This document shows positions 17,503 through 25,606 of a stretch of 64,000 bases of DNA, piece by piece. The DNA is from Bacillus sp. SB49. GTDB taxonomy: Bacteria > Bacillota > Bacilli > Bacillales > Halobacillaceae. The notes beneath the pieces were generated by a model. That model did not search any database, was not told where the DNA came from, and was given only the letters and a program-made list of their open reading frames with translations. How positions within the stretch are numbered: position 1 is the first letter of the stretch; each line of letters opens with the position of its first letter. Where the stretch lies: positions 1,091,501 to 1,155,500 of the forward strand of contig NZ_CP048117.1 in NCBI RefSeq assembly GCF_000469135.2, given 5' to 3'. Position numbers and translations under genes: made by a program.

Positions 17503-17539
17503 AAAAGAGACAGCTCTGTATCAGAGCTGTCTCTTTTTT
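17503..17539. terminator. Bidirectional terminator before rocD 3' end
   Basis: AAAAGAGACAGCTCTG and its complement with a TATC-like loop and T runs on both sides. It serves rocD and the convergent GDYXXLXY operon. The 150 bp before it hold no convincing gene. Confidence 0.88.
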
Positions 17540-17540
17540 A

Positions 17541-18737
17541 TCAGGATAAGACGGATTTGATCTGTTCAATCGCCCAGTCCAGATCTTTTTTGTCGATAAT
17601 GAGCGGAGGGGCGAAGCGGATGACGTTCTCATGTGTTTCTTTGCAAAGCAGCCCTTTTTCTTTCAACTGTTCACAATACTTTCGGGCCGGCTCAGTCAGT
17701 TCAACTCCGATGAATAACCCTTTTCCGCGAACTTCTTTGATCTTCGGATTAGCGATTGATTTCAATTCCTTCATCATATAGGTGCCGAGTTCCAGGGAAC
17801 GATCTGCGAGTTTCTCTTCTTCCAATACTTCCAGAGAAGCGACAGACACCGCACAAGCGAGTGGGTTCCCTCCGAATGTCGAACCGTGCGAGCCTGGGTT
17901 GAATACACCGAGGACATCTTTGTCAGCGACAACGCAGGAAATCGGGAAGACTCCTCCACCAAGTGCTTTACCGAGAATCAGCATATCCGGTGTGACATCC
18001 TCCCAGTCGCAGGCGAACGTCTTGCCGCTCCGTCCAAGACCTGCCTGGATTTCATCGGCAATGTAAAGGACGTTCGCTTCTTGGCAGATGTCGTACGCTT
18101 CTTTTAGGAATCCTTCCGGAGGAATGACGATACCGGCTTCCCCTTGAATCGGTTCAAAGAGGAAGGCAGCGGTATTTTCGGTGATCGCTTCTTTTAAAGC
18201 TTCCGCATCTCCGTAAGGAATCAGTTTGATTCCAGGAAGCATCGGACCGAAACCACGCTTGTATTCTTCTTCAGATGAGAGAGAAACGGCGCTCATCGTC
18301 CGGCCGTGGAAGTTACCGGTACAAGCGATAATCTCCGCCTTGTTATCGGGTACGTTCTTCACTTCGTAAGCCCATCGGCGTGCCGCTTTAATCGCTGTTT
18401 CCACCGCTTCTGCACCTGTGTTCATCGGCAGGGCCATCTCTTTGTTCGTCAATTTGCAGATCTTCTCGTACCACGGCCCGAGCTGATCATTATGAAAAGC
18501 ACGTGAAGTGAGCGTCACACGTCCGGCCTGGTCATTCAAGGCCTGGATGATTTTCGGGTGACGGTGTCCCTGGTTCACGGCTGAGTAAGCGCTTAACATA
18601 TCCATGTAACGATTTCCTTCAGGATCTTCCACCCATACGCCTTCGGCTCTTGCGATGACAATCGGAAGCGGGTGATAATTCTTCGCTCCGTATTCCTGGG
18701 TTTGATCAATAATGTGACGACTACTGATTACAGACAT
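17541..18737 (-). CDS. rocD: Ornithine aminotransferase RocD
   Basis: PLP enzyme interconverting ornithine plus 2-oxoglutarate with glutamate semialdehyde plus glutamate, in arginine/ornithine breakdown and proline synthesis. The 398-aa chain is collinear with Roc[67 protein letters not shown], and the PLP lysine in [11 protein letters not shown] (near 256). ATG 18737 follows a GGAGGG box. It is a single gene here; other roc genes are not adjacent. No -24/-12 sigma-L signature was seen; an extended -10 (TGTTATAAT on the minus strand, 18771-18779) suggests sigma-A transcription. Confidence 0.95.
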   Translation of the reverse strand: MSVISSRHIIDQTQEYGAKNYHPLPIVIARAEGVWVEDPEGNRYMDMLSAYSAVNQGHRHPKIIQALNDQAGRVTLTSRAFHNDQLGPWYEKICKLTNKEMALPMNTGAEAVETAIKAARRWAYEVKNVPDNKAEIIACTGNFHGRTMSAVSLSSEEEYKRGFGPMLPGIKLIPYGDAEALKEAITENTAAFLFEPIQGEAGIVIPPEGFLKEAYDICQEANVLYIADEIQAGLGRSGKTFACDWEDVTPDMLILGKALGGGVFPISCVVADKDVLGVFNPGSHGSTFGGNPLACAVSVASLEVLEEEKLADRSLELGTYMMKELKSIANPKIKEVRGKGLFIGVELTEPARKYCEQLKEKGLLCKETHENVIRFAPPLIIDKKDLDWAIEQIKSVLS

Positions 18738-18770
18738 GCTATCCCTCCAAATTCATTTGAATCTTCCATC

Positions 18771-18779
18771 ATTATAACA
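18771..18779 (-). promoter_or_regulatory. rocD extended -10 promoter
   Basis: The minus strand reads TGTTATAAT, a perfect extended -10 box, 33 bases before the rocD start. The -35 region is poor, as allowed for extended -10 promoters. This contrasts with the sigma-L/RocR control of rocD in B. subtilis. Confidence 0.5.
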
Positions 18780-18955
18780 GGTTTCCTTTCTGTTTTCTTA
18801 CTATTGGAAAGGTTTCGTCAAATAGTCCTGTGAAAGGGTGCGGGATGCACGAAATGGAGGGGAGTGTAATTGGGAAAGGAACACTTTTTGATAGGATATA
18901 TCGAAACAATCGTGGTATCATAGCAATAGATACTTATGCAAAGGAGGAGAAGAAC

Positions 18956-19315
18956 ATGGCTCACTTACATATCACTTCATGGGTACTCGCACTCGTGCTG
19001 ATCATCCTTGTTGTTTCATTCACGAAGAGCGGAAAAGCGAAAGCGGCGAAGATCTCCCATATGATCCTTCGGTTGGATTACCTGCTCATTCTATATTCCG
19101 GTGGATCGCTGTTCGCCAGCTACTCCGTTTACGGGGCGCTCGTTATCATTAAAGTACTTGCAGGTTTATGGGCAATTACGGCGATGGAAATGGCGTGTGT
19201 GAAGACGACGAAGGGCAAACCTGCCGGCATCTGGTGGGGACAGCTTGTCCTTGCGGTCATTCTGGCAATCATTCTCGGATTCGGCTATTTGCCGATGGGA
19301 ATTCTGCCGGCATAA
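18956..19315 (+). CDS. yisL: YisL (UPF0344) membrane protein
   Basis: 119-aa inner-membrane protein with four membrane segments (about 5-25, 40-60, 62-80 and 95-115). The family features LHITSWVLALVLIILV, ILRLDYLLILYSGG and the tail GFGYLPMGILPA are present. Function unknown; it is found across Bacillaceae. ATG 18956 has AAGGAGGAG upstream; the longer reading back to 18830 has no support. In B. subtilis yisL also lies close to asnO, so the neighbourhood is conserved. Confidence 0.88.
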   Translation: MAHLHITSWVLALVLIILVVSFTKSGKAKAAKISHMILRLDYLLILYSGGSLFASYSVYGALVIIKVLAGLWAITAMEMACVKTTKGKPAGIWWGQLVLAVILAIILGFGYLPMGILPA

Positions 19316-19321
19316 AAAAAT

Positions 19322-19360
19322 AACGCTGCCTGCTTATTTGCAGGCAGCGTTTTATTTTTT
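19322..19360 (+). terminator. yisL terminator
   Basis: Twelve-bp stem AACGCTGCCTGC/GCAGGCAGCGTT with a TTATTT loop and a T-rich tail. Confidence 0.9.
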
Positions 19361-19431
19361 ATAAAAAGGGGGCAAAACTATTTGTCTGATGTTCTCCGTT
19401 ACTTGGGGGATAACGGGATCACTTGATACTT

Positions 19432-19450
19432 ATAATGATAATCATTCTCA
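19432..19450 (+). promoter_or_regulatory. Fur box upstream of asnO
   Basis: The 15-mer at 19436-19450 (TGATAATCATTCTCA) matches the B. subtilis 7-1-7 Fur consensus TGATAATnATTATCA at 13 of 14 defined bases, and the longer 19-mer at 17 of 19. A perfect TATAAT (19431-19436) abuts it, so binding would block a promoter. It is 143 bp upstream of asnO and downstream of the yisL terminator, so asnO is the only candidate target gene. Confidence 0.55.
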
Positions 19451-19592
19451 ATTGTGTTGTCAATAGTTTTATGACGTTTATTTCTGCCGGCAGAGCAGGC
19501 TGCCTTCCGCATAACAGGTAAGACGTGTTCATAGAATGAGTTGTGATGCTTTTTTATATGGAACGCATGTTATGAAAAGGATGGTGGATCAG

Positions 19593-21434
19593 ATGTGCGG
19601 CATTGTCGGATGGGTGGATCTAGCACATAAAACCGATGGTAAAACAGCGATATTGGAAGATATGGCGAAAACACTGGAGCACCGTGGACCGGATGATTAT
19701 CAGAAATGGATAGAGGGTCCGGCTGCCTTCGGACACCAGCGTTTGATCGTCGTCGATCCTCAAGGTGGAAAACAGCCGATGATCCGGAAGGCAAGGGGCG
19801 AAGAGTTCGTTCTCTGCTATAATGGAGAGCTTTATAATACCGAGGACGTCCGGGGGGAACTGAAAGCGTGCGGGTGGAGTTTTTCATCCCATTCGGATAC
19901 GGAGGTCGTTCTCGTCAGTTACATGGAGTGGGGACCTGATTGTGTCGATCGTTTGAACGGCATTTTTGCTTTCAGTGTGTGGGAGCGGCAAAGACAGCGG
20001 CTTTTTCTCGCGCGCGACCGTCTCGGTGTTAAACCGTTGTTCTATAGTGACAGAGGTAACGGCGTTTTGTTCGCTTCGGAAATGAAGGCCATTCTTGCGC
20101 ATCCCGACGTCCGCCCGACGGTCGATCGAAACGGCCTACATGAAATTCTATCCCTTGGACCGTCCCGTACACCTGGGGAAGGGATATTTACAGAGATTCA
20201 GGAAATCCGCCCCGGTCATAGTGCCGTATGGGAAAAAGGCAGATTCACGACCAGTCGGTATTGGAACGTGAAAAGTGAACCGCATGAAGACACGTTCGAA
20301 CAGACGGTAGAGCGGGTGCGGGAATTATTCATGGATGCGTCCAAACGTCAGCTCATCTCAGACGTGAAGCTTGGAACCTTCCTGTCCGGCGGGGTTGACT
20401 CCAGCGCCATTACAGCGGTGGCAGCAGAACAATACAAGCAGGAACGGCGCGGGGCTTTGCAGACATTCTCGATTGATTATAAAGACCAGGATAAATTCTT
20501 CAAGAAGAACGCTTTTCAGCCGGACCGGGATGAAGCCTTCATCAATATGGTCCGTGACAGGCACGGCACCGATCACCTTGTAATGGAAGCGAAAACAGAG
20601 GATTTGGTGGGGCGCTTGAAACGGGCCGTTGAGTTGAGAGATTTACCTGGGATGGCCGATGTCGATTCTTCTCTCCTTTGGTTTTGTGAGGAAATTAAGA
20701 ACCATGTGACGGTGGCGCTGTCTGGGGAATGTGCGGATGAAATCTTTGGCGGTTATCCTTGGTTCTATCGGAAAGAAGATAAAGAGCGGAACGGTTTTCC
20801 GTGGATCCGGTCACTGGATGAACGCGTCTCTCTCGTTCGCAGCGATCTTAAAGGTGATATTGATATTGAATGGTATATGCTCAAACGATATAAGGAAACC
20901 GTTGCGGAAACGCCGGTTCTTGCAGGCGAATCGGAAGGTGCCCGCAAACATAGAGAGATGTCCTATTTAAATATGAATTGGTTCATGCAGACGCTGCTTG
21001 AACGGAAAGACCGGATGAGTATGGGGGCGAGTCTTGAAGTACGGGTTCCGTTCAGCGATCACCGCTTGGTGGAATACGTTTGGAATGTACCATGGAGCAT
21101 GAAGTTTTATAAGAATCAGGAGAAAGGATTGCTGCGTGAAGCGCTGAGAGGTATTCTCCCGGATGAGGTTTTGTTCCGGAAGAAGAATCCGTATCCGAAG
21201 ACCTTCCACCCGGATTACACGAAAGCAGTATGCCGATGGATGGACGATGTCCTGAGTGACCAGGGTGCTCCTCTCTTCAACATATTCGACAGGGAAGAAG
21301 TACGTAAATTGAAGGAGTCGGAAGGGAAATCCATTGATACACCGTGGTTCGGGCAATTGATGACCGGTCCTCAGCTGATCGCGCACTTATGTCAAATCGA
21401 TCATTGGCTCCGGACCTACAAGGTTCAACTGTAA
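19593..21434 (+). CDS. asnO: Glutamine-hydrolysing asparagine synthase AsnO
   Basis: Converts aspartate, glutamine and ATP to asparagine. Start is set at ATG 19593 because the family needs Cys2 as the glutaminase nucleophile (MCGIVGWVDL); the reading back to 19536 would bury it. About 613 aa: N-terminal Ntn amidotransferase domain (CYNGELYN, SDTEV), then the synthetase domain with ATP PP-loop LSGGVDSSAITAV near 264-276, GECADEIFGGYPWF near 378 and the C-terminal GASLEVRVPFSDHRLVEY. Among the three B. subtilis enzymes, position near yisL and size fit AsnO, the sporulation-linked one. A Fur box upstream is unexpected. The 230-bp leader from 19361 holds that site and a small GC hairpin only. Confidence 0.92.
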   Translation: MCGIVGWVDLAHKTDGKTAILEDMAKTLEHRGPDDYQKWIEGPAAFGHQRLIVVDPQGGKQPMIRKARGEEFVLCYNGELYNTEDVRGELKACGWSFSSHSDTEVVLVSYMEWGPDCVDRLNGIFAFSVWERQRQRLFLARDRLGVKPLFYSDRGNGVLFASEMKAILAHPDVRPTVDRNGLHEILSLGPSRTPGEGIFTEIQEIRPGHSAVWEKGRFTTSRYWNVKSEPHEDTFEQTVERVRELFMDASKRQLISDVKLGTFLSGGVDSSAITAVAAEQYKQERRGALQTFSIDYKDQDKFFKKNAFQPDRDEAFINMVRDRHGTDHLVMEAKTEDLVGRLKRAVELRDLPGMADVDSSLLWFCEEIKNHVTVALSGECADEIFGGYPWFYRKEDKERNGFPWIRSLDERVSLVRSDLKGDIDIEWYMLKRYKETVAETPVLAGESEGARKHREMSYLNMNWFMQTLLERKDRMSMGASLEVRVPFSDHRLVEYVWNVPWSMKFYKNQEKGLLREALRGILPDEVLFRKKNPYPKTFHPDYTKAVCRWMDDVLSDQGAPLFNIFDREEVRKLKESEGKSIDTPWFGQLMTGPQLIAHLCQIDHWLRTYKVQL

Positions 21435-21458
21435 GCCGCTGTCTCAAGCGGCTTTTTT
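21434..21458 (+). terminator. asnO terminator
   Basis: AGCCGCT, GTCTCA loop, AGCGGCT and a T6 run starting one base after the stop codon. Confidence 0.88.
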
Positions 21459-21537
21459 GTTTTTTGAAAAGATTGTCAGAATAAATTGACCTTTACGACT
21501 GCGACCGCTAACCTAAAAAGAGGAAGGAGGCGTCCGG

Positions 21538-22920
21538 ATGAAAAGGATGATCATCGCTTTTCTACTGATCCCGCTGTTTTTTGGCAGCGCTTTAACAGTA
21601 CAGGCAGAAGAGAAGTGGCAGCAGGAAAGTATCTATTATATCGTGGTGGACCGTTTCATGAACGGATCGACAGCGAATGACGGGGAGTTGGACCTGGAGG
21701 ACCCTTCCGCCTATCACGGGGGAGACTTGTCCGGGGTAAGAGACCAGTTGGACTACATAAAAGAACTAGGCTTTACGACTATTCAGCTATCTCCGATCAT
21801 GTCTAGCGAATCGGACGGGTTTCATGGCTTCGGAGTAACGGACTATGAGACGGTGGAAGAGCACTTCGGTACGATGGAAGACGCGCGAAAGCTGGTTGCA
21901 GAAGCCCATGAAAAAGGAATGAAGGTCATCTTTGACATGCCGTACGGTTTTGTAGGTAACGCTCACCCGTGGCTCGAAGACCAACGTAAATCCAGCTGGT
22001 TTCTGGAGGAAACGCTGGAAGGCGACTCCTGGTTCGACGGACTCCCGAAGCTTGATACTTCCAATCCGGAGGTAGCAGATTATTATAGCGAGGTATGGAA
22101 GAAATGGGAAGAAGAAACCGATGTTGACGGTTTTCGCTTGATTACTTCCGGGGGAGCTGCTCCTCAAAATGACCTCCTGGTATTCTCAGAAACTTACGAT
22201 GAAGAGAAGGAAGAACAGCAAACGCTCCGAGATGTTTTCCAAGCGGCGGGAGCATCGCTTGAGCCGCTGGCGCTTGGAGAGGGAGAACAGATTTGGGAAC
22301 TGGATGACTTCCTCGGGTCACGTTTTACGCATGAAGCGGTGGAAGAGGGACAGAATCCGGTTACCCGGCTCCAGCTTGCCTGGACGTACCTCTATACGAT
22401 TCCTGGCACGCCGCGCTTTTATTACGGTTCCGAGATCCCTTTGGATGATGGCGGGGATCCGTCTGAAATACCCATGATGAATTTTAAAGCAGGAGAGGAA
22501 GCCCTCAGTCAGCGGATTGAAAAGCTCCATTCCATGAGGGAGGAATTCCCTGCACTGACGAAGGGGAGCGTTCATGAGCTGTATAACGAAGAGGGGCTGC
22601 TTGTTTACGAAAGGTCCTATGAAGGAGAGCGGCTGATCATAGCCATCAATAATGCAGAAGCTACGAAGACGATGGAGCTGGATCACTTGGAAGGCGGTCT
22701 GCAGCTGAGCGGTCTGCTGGAGGACGGCATTATCCGGGAACAGCGGGACGGCGTCTACCGAATCGGCATGGAGAGGGAGACGGCGGACGTATTTGTGGTG
22801 GAAGCAGATAAAGGCTACAATTGGCTTTTCATCGGATTTGTCGGAGGAGTACTGCTTATCTTCGTACTCAGTGTCACGATGATAAGTATTAAAAATAGGA
22901 AGGATCAAACCGTGGAGTGA
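21538..22920 (+). CDS. Membrane-anchored GH13 homologue, catalytically degenerate
   Basis: 460 aa: signal peptide (1-23, ...LTVQA), a GH13 alpha-amylase-like barrel (26-340), a beta C-domain and a C-terminal membrane anchor (about 428-450). The fold is plain from SIYYIVVDRFMNGS, AYHGGDLSGVRDQLDYIKEL, LPKLDTSNPEVADYY and the block NPVTRLQLAWTYLYTIPGTP. The catalytic residues are not. Region II reads DGFRLITSGG, with Ile202 where the nucleophile Asp should be; region IV reads DDFLGS (256-261) where relatives have the NHD triplet with the stabilising Asp; region I has DMPYGF without the usual His. Only the acid/base Glu (218, in FSETYD) survives. The reading frame is intact, so it is not a simple pseudogene: probably a binding or regulatory protein. 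RBS GGAGGCGTCCGG. Confidence 0.82.
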   Translation: MKRMIIAFLLIPLFFGSALTVQAEEKWQQESIYYIVVDRFMNGSTANDGELDLEDPSAYHGGDLSGVRDQLDYIKELGFTTIQLSPIMSSESDGFHGFGVTDYETVEEHFGTMEDARKLVAEAHEKGMKVIFDMPYGFVGNAHPWLEDQRKSSWFLEETLEGDSWFDGLPKLDTSNPEVADYYSEVWKKWEEETDVDGFRLITSGGAAPQNDLLVFSETYDEEKEEQQTLRDVFQAAGASLEPLALGEGEQIWELDDFLGSRFTHEAVEEGQNPVTRLQLAWTYLYTIPGTPRFYYGSEIPLDDGGDPSEIPMMNFKAGEEALSQRIEKLHSMREEFPALTKGSVHELYNEEGLLVYERSYEGERLIIAINNAEATKTMELDHLEGGLQLSGLLEDGIIREQRDGVYRIGMERETADVFVVEADKGYNWLFIGFVGGVLLIFVLSVTMISIKNRKDQTVE

Positions 22921-22936
22921 GTACTCCACGGTTTTT
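22907..22936 (+). terminator. Terminator overlapping GH13 stop
   Basis: AAACCGTGGAGT/ACTCCACGGTTT stem followed by T; the TGA stop lies in the stem top. Confidence 0.85.
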
Positions 22937-22975
22937 CATTTAGGAAGTCACTTCCGTCATTCCGTCTTCTTTTAC

Positions 22976-23003
22976 ACGCATAGCCCAAAGCTGCATATAG
23001 TGA
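22976..23003 (+). promoter_or_regulatory. Sigma-K-like promoter
   Basis: AC (22976-22977), exactly 16 bases, then CATATAGTG (22994-23002), against the sigma-K pattern AC-N16/17-CATAnnnTA; only the last base differs. It lies 31 bp before the first GerP-like ATG, suiting late mother-cell expression of a coat operon. Confidence 0.5.
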
Positions 23004-23033
23004 TAGTAACGGAGGGAACAGGAGGAGATAGCG

Positions 23034-23276
23034 ATGCCGTCATTCATTAACATTTTCAACATTAAGATCAACAGTATAGCCAGTAACGGTTCCTTTAACA
23101 TTGGTGATGCCTTTCATAATTCTCCAACGGCCAATACTAAATCCCAAGGACAGAACTCTTCATATGGGGATGTCTCCCCGACTTCATCCGGAATGGAGAA
23201 CGTCTTTATAGACCCGGATATGAACGATATGGGGGAAGTTGCAAACCCGACCAATACCAATTCAGCTCAAGGATAA
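23034..23276 (+). CDS. GerPA/GerPF-like spore protein (first)
   Basis: 80-aa protein with the gerPA/PF pattern: INIFNIKINSIASNGSFNIG, then DAFHNSPTANTKSQGQNSS and a C-terminal acidic FIDPDMNDM like the NPFDPDVNDQ of GerPF. AGGAGGAGATAGCG precedes the ATG. It opens a four-gene set with another GerPA-like protein, an Hsp20 protein and a GerPC-like protein. B. subtilis has a comparable cotP-ydgA-ydgB cluster, so a spore-coat location is inferred. Confidence 0.82.
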   Translation: MPSFINIFNIKINSIASNGSFNIGDAFHNSPTANTKSQGQNSSYGDVSPTSSGMENVFIDPDMNDMGEVANPTNTNSAQG

Positions 23277-23296
23277 CGAGGAAAGGATGCGAGGAA

Positions 23297-23539
23297 ATGC
23301 CCTTTTTAATCAGTGTGTTTAATATAAAGACAAATGGTGTGACACAGAACGGTAATATCGATATCGGAGCGGTCGTCCATAACAGCCACACGGCGAATAC
23401 GAAGCTGTATGGTGCAAACTTCTCCCTTGGAGATTGTTCGGTAACGAGTTCCTGCAACGCGAACGCTATCATAGACCCGGATGTAAGTGACCAAGATCAG
23501 AATGCCAACCCGTCTCTGCCTTTGACCAATCAACTGTAG
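23297..23539 (+). CDS. GerPA/GerPF-like spore protein (second)
   Basis: 80-aa paralogue of the preceding protein: FLISVFNIKTNGVTQNGNID, VVHNSHTANTKLYGANFS, IIDPDVSDQDQNAN. The two are about half identical by eye and arise from a tandem duplication. It carries two cysteines (DCSVTSSCN) absent from the first copy, which might allow coat cross-linking. AGGATGCGAGGA lies before the start. Confidence 0.82.
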   Translation: MPFLISVFNIKTNGVTQNGNIDIGAVVHNSHTANTKLYGANFSLGDCSVTSSCNANAIIDPDVSDQDQNANPSLPLTNQL

Positions 23540-23563
23540 AGATGAGAAAGGGGGAGGGCGCAA

Positions 23564-24022
23564 GTGGAAATGGATCGTTTAAAGGAATGGCTGGATGTCG
23601 CACAGCAATACCAGACCAGCACATTCTGGGGACACATATTCGAGAAGGCCAACTTGGATCAGGCAGAAGATCTTGTAAATATACAGAATAGAGGGGGCTC
23701 CTCCCCGTCTTCTTATCCGGCAGCGGATGTTTTTATGACAGACACTCATGTCATAATCTTTGTAGAAATGCCGGGGGTTAGGAAAGAAGATATCCAGTTA
23801 TCCGGGAGCGGATCGAATTTGAGCATTAAAGGGCAGGTGAACCTGCCGATTGAAGGGGCCGTACCGGTGCAGCAGGAACGCGCCTTAGGGCCTTTTGAGA
23901 AAACGATCCCACTACCGGATACCATCGACAATAAACAGGTCAAGGCCACTTTCATAAACGGGCTTATGATGTTGAATTATCCAAGAAGTCCCGACACCCA
24001 TAGAAATATCACCATCGAATGA
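23564..24022 (+). CDS. Hsp20/alpha-crystallin family spore protein
   Basis: 152-aa small heat-shock-type protein. A short N-terminal arm is followed by an alpha-crystallin domain from about residue 48: DVFMTDTHVIIFVEMPGVRK, ISGSG-like hairpin, LGPFEKTIPLPDTIDNKQVK, FINGLMMLNYP. It lacks a clear C-terminal IxI motif, so oligomerisation may differ from stress sHsps. GTG 23564 is chosen from AAGGGGGAGGG six bases before; ATG 23570 is possible. In B. subtilis the Hsp20 coat proteins CotM and CotP are similar, and CotP lies near GerPF-like ydgA/ydgB, so a coat role is inferred. Confidence 0.82.
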   Translation: MEMDRLKEWLDVAQQYQTSTFWGHIFEKANLDQAEDLVNIQNRGGSSPSSYPAADVFMTDTHVIIFVEMPGVRKEDIQLSGSGSNLSIKGQVNLPIEGAVPVQQERALGPFEKTIPLPDTIDNKQVKATFINGLMMLNYPRSPDTHRNITIE

Positions 24023-24064
24023 TCGCTTAGAAAGGATAGTTGGAGAGGAGGTGTATCCCTTTTT

Positions 24065-24481
24065 ATGAATAATGGGAGTCTGTCATTAGAAGCTTTGAAC
24101 AAAAGGATCTCCAAACTGGAAGCAGCCCAATCTAAACAAACTATACATACTCCAAAAACAGGAATGGGAAGCAGCAGGGGTATCAATCATAACGGCGTGC
24201 AGACGGAACATATTCTGAATGCATTAGATGAATACTTGACGAAGATCCTTTCCACTTATGAGCAGGAAATCGATCGATTGATGAAGCGTGTGGAGGATAT
24301 GGAAAAGGAAATGGCTGCTTTGAATTCCGGGGGACGCGCCAATCCATCCTCTGTCTTTTTCATAGATCAATTGACCTGTGAGAAGTTGGAAACGAACAAT
24401 CATATCGCCCAATTGGGTATCAATCAGCTCAAAGGTCGATTGGATATCGGGAGTACAAGAGAACAGCCGGAAACCAAGTGA
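24065..24481 (+). CDS. GerPC-like coiled-coil protein, 138 aa
   Basis: The N terminus (LSLEALNKRISKLEAAQS) and the centre (LTKILSTYEQEIDRLMKRVE) are coiled coils; the C-terminal FFIDQLTCEKLETNNHIAQL then GINQLKGRLDIGS resembles the GerPC signature FDQLKIETLEGTLQIG at 13.6 kb. It is shorter than GerPC and lacks its C-terminal helices. AGGAGGTG lies about 12 bases upstream. Last gene of the GerP-like operon, suggesting that this set forms its own small coat complex with a GerPC-type scaffold. Not recognised as any named protein. Confidence 0.65.
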   Translation: MNNGSLSLEALNKRISKLEAAQSKQTIHTPKTGMGSSRGINHNGVQTEHILNALDEYLTKILSTYEQEIDRLMKRVEDMEKEMAALNSGGRANPSSVFFIDQLTCEKLETNNHIAQLGINQLKGRLDIGSTREQPETK

Positions 24482-24508
24482 TATTACTTGATTTCCGGCT
24501 GTTGTTTT
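24462..24508 (+). terminator. Terminator of GerP-like operon
   Basis: Long stem around AACAGCCGGAAACCAAGT with its complement, the stop codon at the loop, followed by a short T run. Nearly symmetrical, so it may also serve degV on the other strand. Confidence 0.8.
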
Positions 24509-24557
24509 CCTGCAGGGGCCGGTTACATGGACTAAAGGCTCCGCTTATAGGGAATGT

Positions 24558-25418
24558 TTATTGATAACGATCATTCAGGAAAAATAACGCGATGGTTCCA
24601 GGTCCGGCATGAGCACCGATCGTGGCTCCGACATAGCCGATATGGATGGTTTCGGCACCGAACTGTTCCTTGATCATAGCAGCAAGCTGTTCTGCGCGCT
24701 CCACGTCGTCCCCGTGGCTGATGGCGATCCGCTGGCCGCTCAAATCCACGCCGCGTTCATCCATAACTTCCAGCATTCGTTTCAGAACTTTCTTCGAGCC
24801 GCGGATTTTCTCAAGCGGAATCAGCTTCCCATCCTCCATGTGGAGGAGCGGCTTGATTTTTAAAAGACTGCCGACAAAGGCCGCAGTCCGGCTTACCCGG
24901 CCCCCTCGCTGGAGGTATTCCAGATCATCAACCGTGAAGATGTGTTCCATATGCTCGGCGTGATATGTCCCTGTCTTAAGGATTTCTTCATAAGAAGCAC
25001 CGTCGCTTGCCAGTTCGGCCACTCTCATTATGACAAGACCGTAGCCGAGTGAGGCTGCTTTCGTGTCTACGACATCAAAGACAGCTTCCGGGTACTCTTC
25101 TTTTACTTCCTGTTCGACCATTTTGGCAGTCTGATAGGTACCGGACAGTTCCGATGAGAAAGCGAAATAAATGAATGGTTGTCCTTCTGCCGCATAGCTG
25201 GTGAAAGCATCACGGAAAGCCTGCGGGGATACCTGCGCTGTCTTCAATGATTCCCCCGCGCGCATCCGGTCATAAACTTCTTTTGGTTCGATCGACGTTC
25301 TGTCCTCATATTCCTCGCCGTTCATAATAACCTTCAGAGGCAGGGAGTGGATCGATAAACGGTCTGTCGTTTCCAAGTCCAGATCGGCAGCCGAATCACA
25401 TACTATTTGTACAGTCAT
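24558..25418 (-). CDS. yitS: DegV family fatty-acid-binding protein
   Basis: 286-aa protein of the DegV/FakB family, which binds fatty acids for phosphorylation by FakA. N terminus TVQIVCDSAADLDLETTDR, then IEPKEVYDRMRAGESLKTAQ with the family SLKTSQ-like stretch, AFSSELSGTYQTA, the DTKAASLGYGL block, the DLEYLQRGGRVSRTAAFVG signature and the C-terminal THIGYVGATIGAHAGPGTIAL-type end. Start ATG 25418 is placed by AAGGTGACG. Located beside yitT, as yitS is in B. subtilis. Which FakA partner it uses cannot be seen here. Confidence 0.88.
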   Translation of the reverse strand: MTVQIVCDSAADLDLETTDRLSIHSLPLKVIMNGEEYEDRTSIEPKEVYDRMRAGESLKTAQVSPQAFRDAFTSYAAEGQPFIYFAFSSELSGTYQTAKMVEQEVKEEYPEAVFDVVDTKAASLGYGLVIMRVAELASDGASYEEILKTGTYHAEHMEHIFTVDDLEYLQRGGRVSRTAAFVGSLLKIKPLLHMEDGKLIPLEKIRGSKKVLKRMLEVMDERGVDLSGQRIAISHGDDVERAEQLAAMIKEQFGAETIHIGYVGATIGAHAGPGTIALFFLNDRYQ

Positions 25419-25606
25419 AAACGTCACCTTCTATATTATTATAGTACTATCAGTTTAGGCATAGTCGCGCTTTATAGTCAAAACAAATTCCTCCAAAAAC
25501 CATGTTTGCGAAAACTTTGCAAAGTTCTCCAAAGTTTGACTTGATTTTACGAATTGTCGGTGATAAAAATGAATAGATGAATTCAGGAAAGCAAGGAGGT
25601 TTACGA

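Noticed and set aside
17361-17549. 62-aa plus-strand ORF
   Set aside because: Runs through the terminator at 17503-17539; no good ribosome site.
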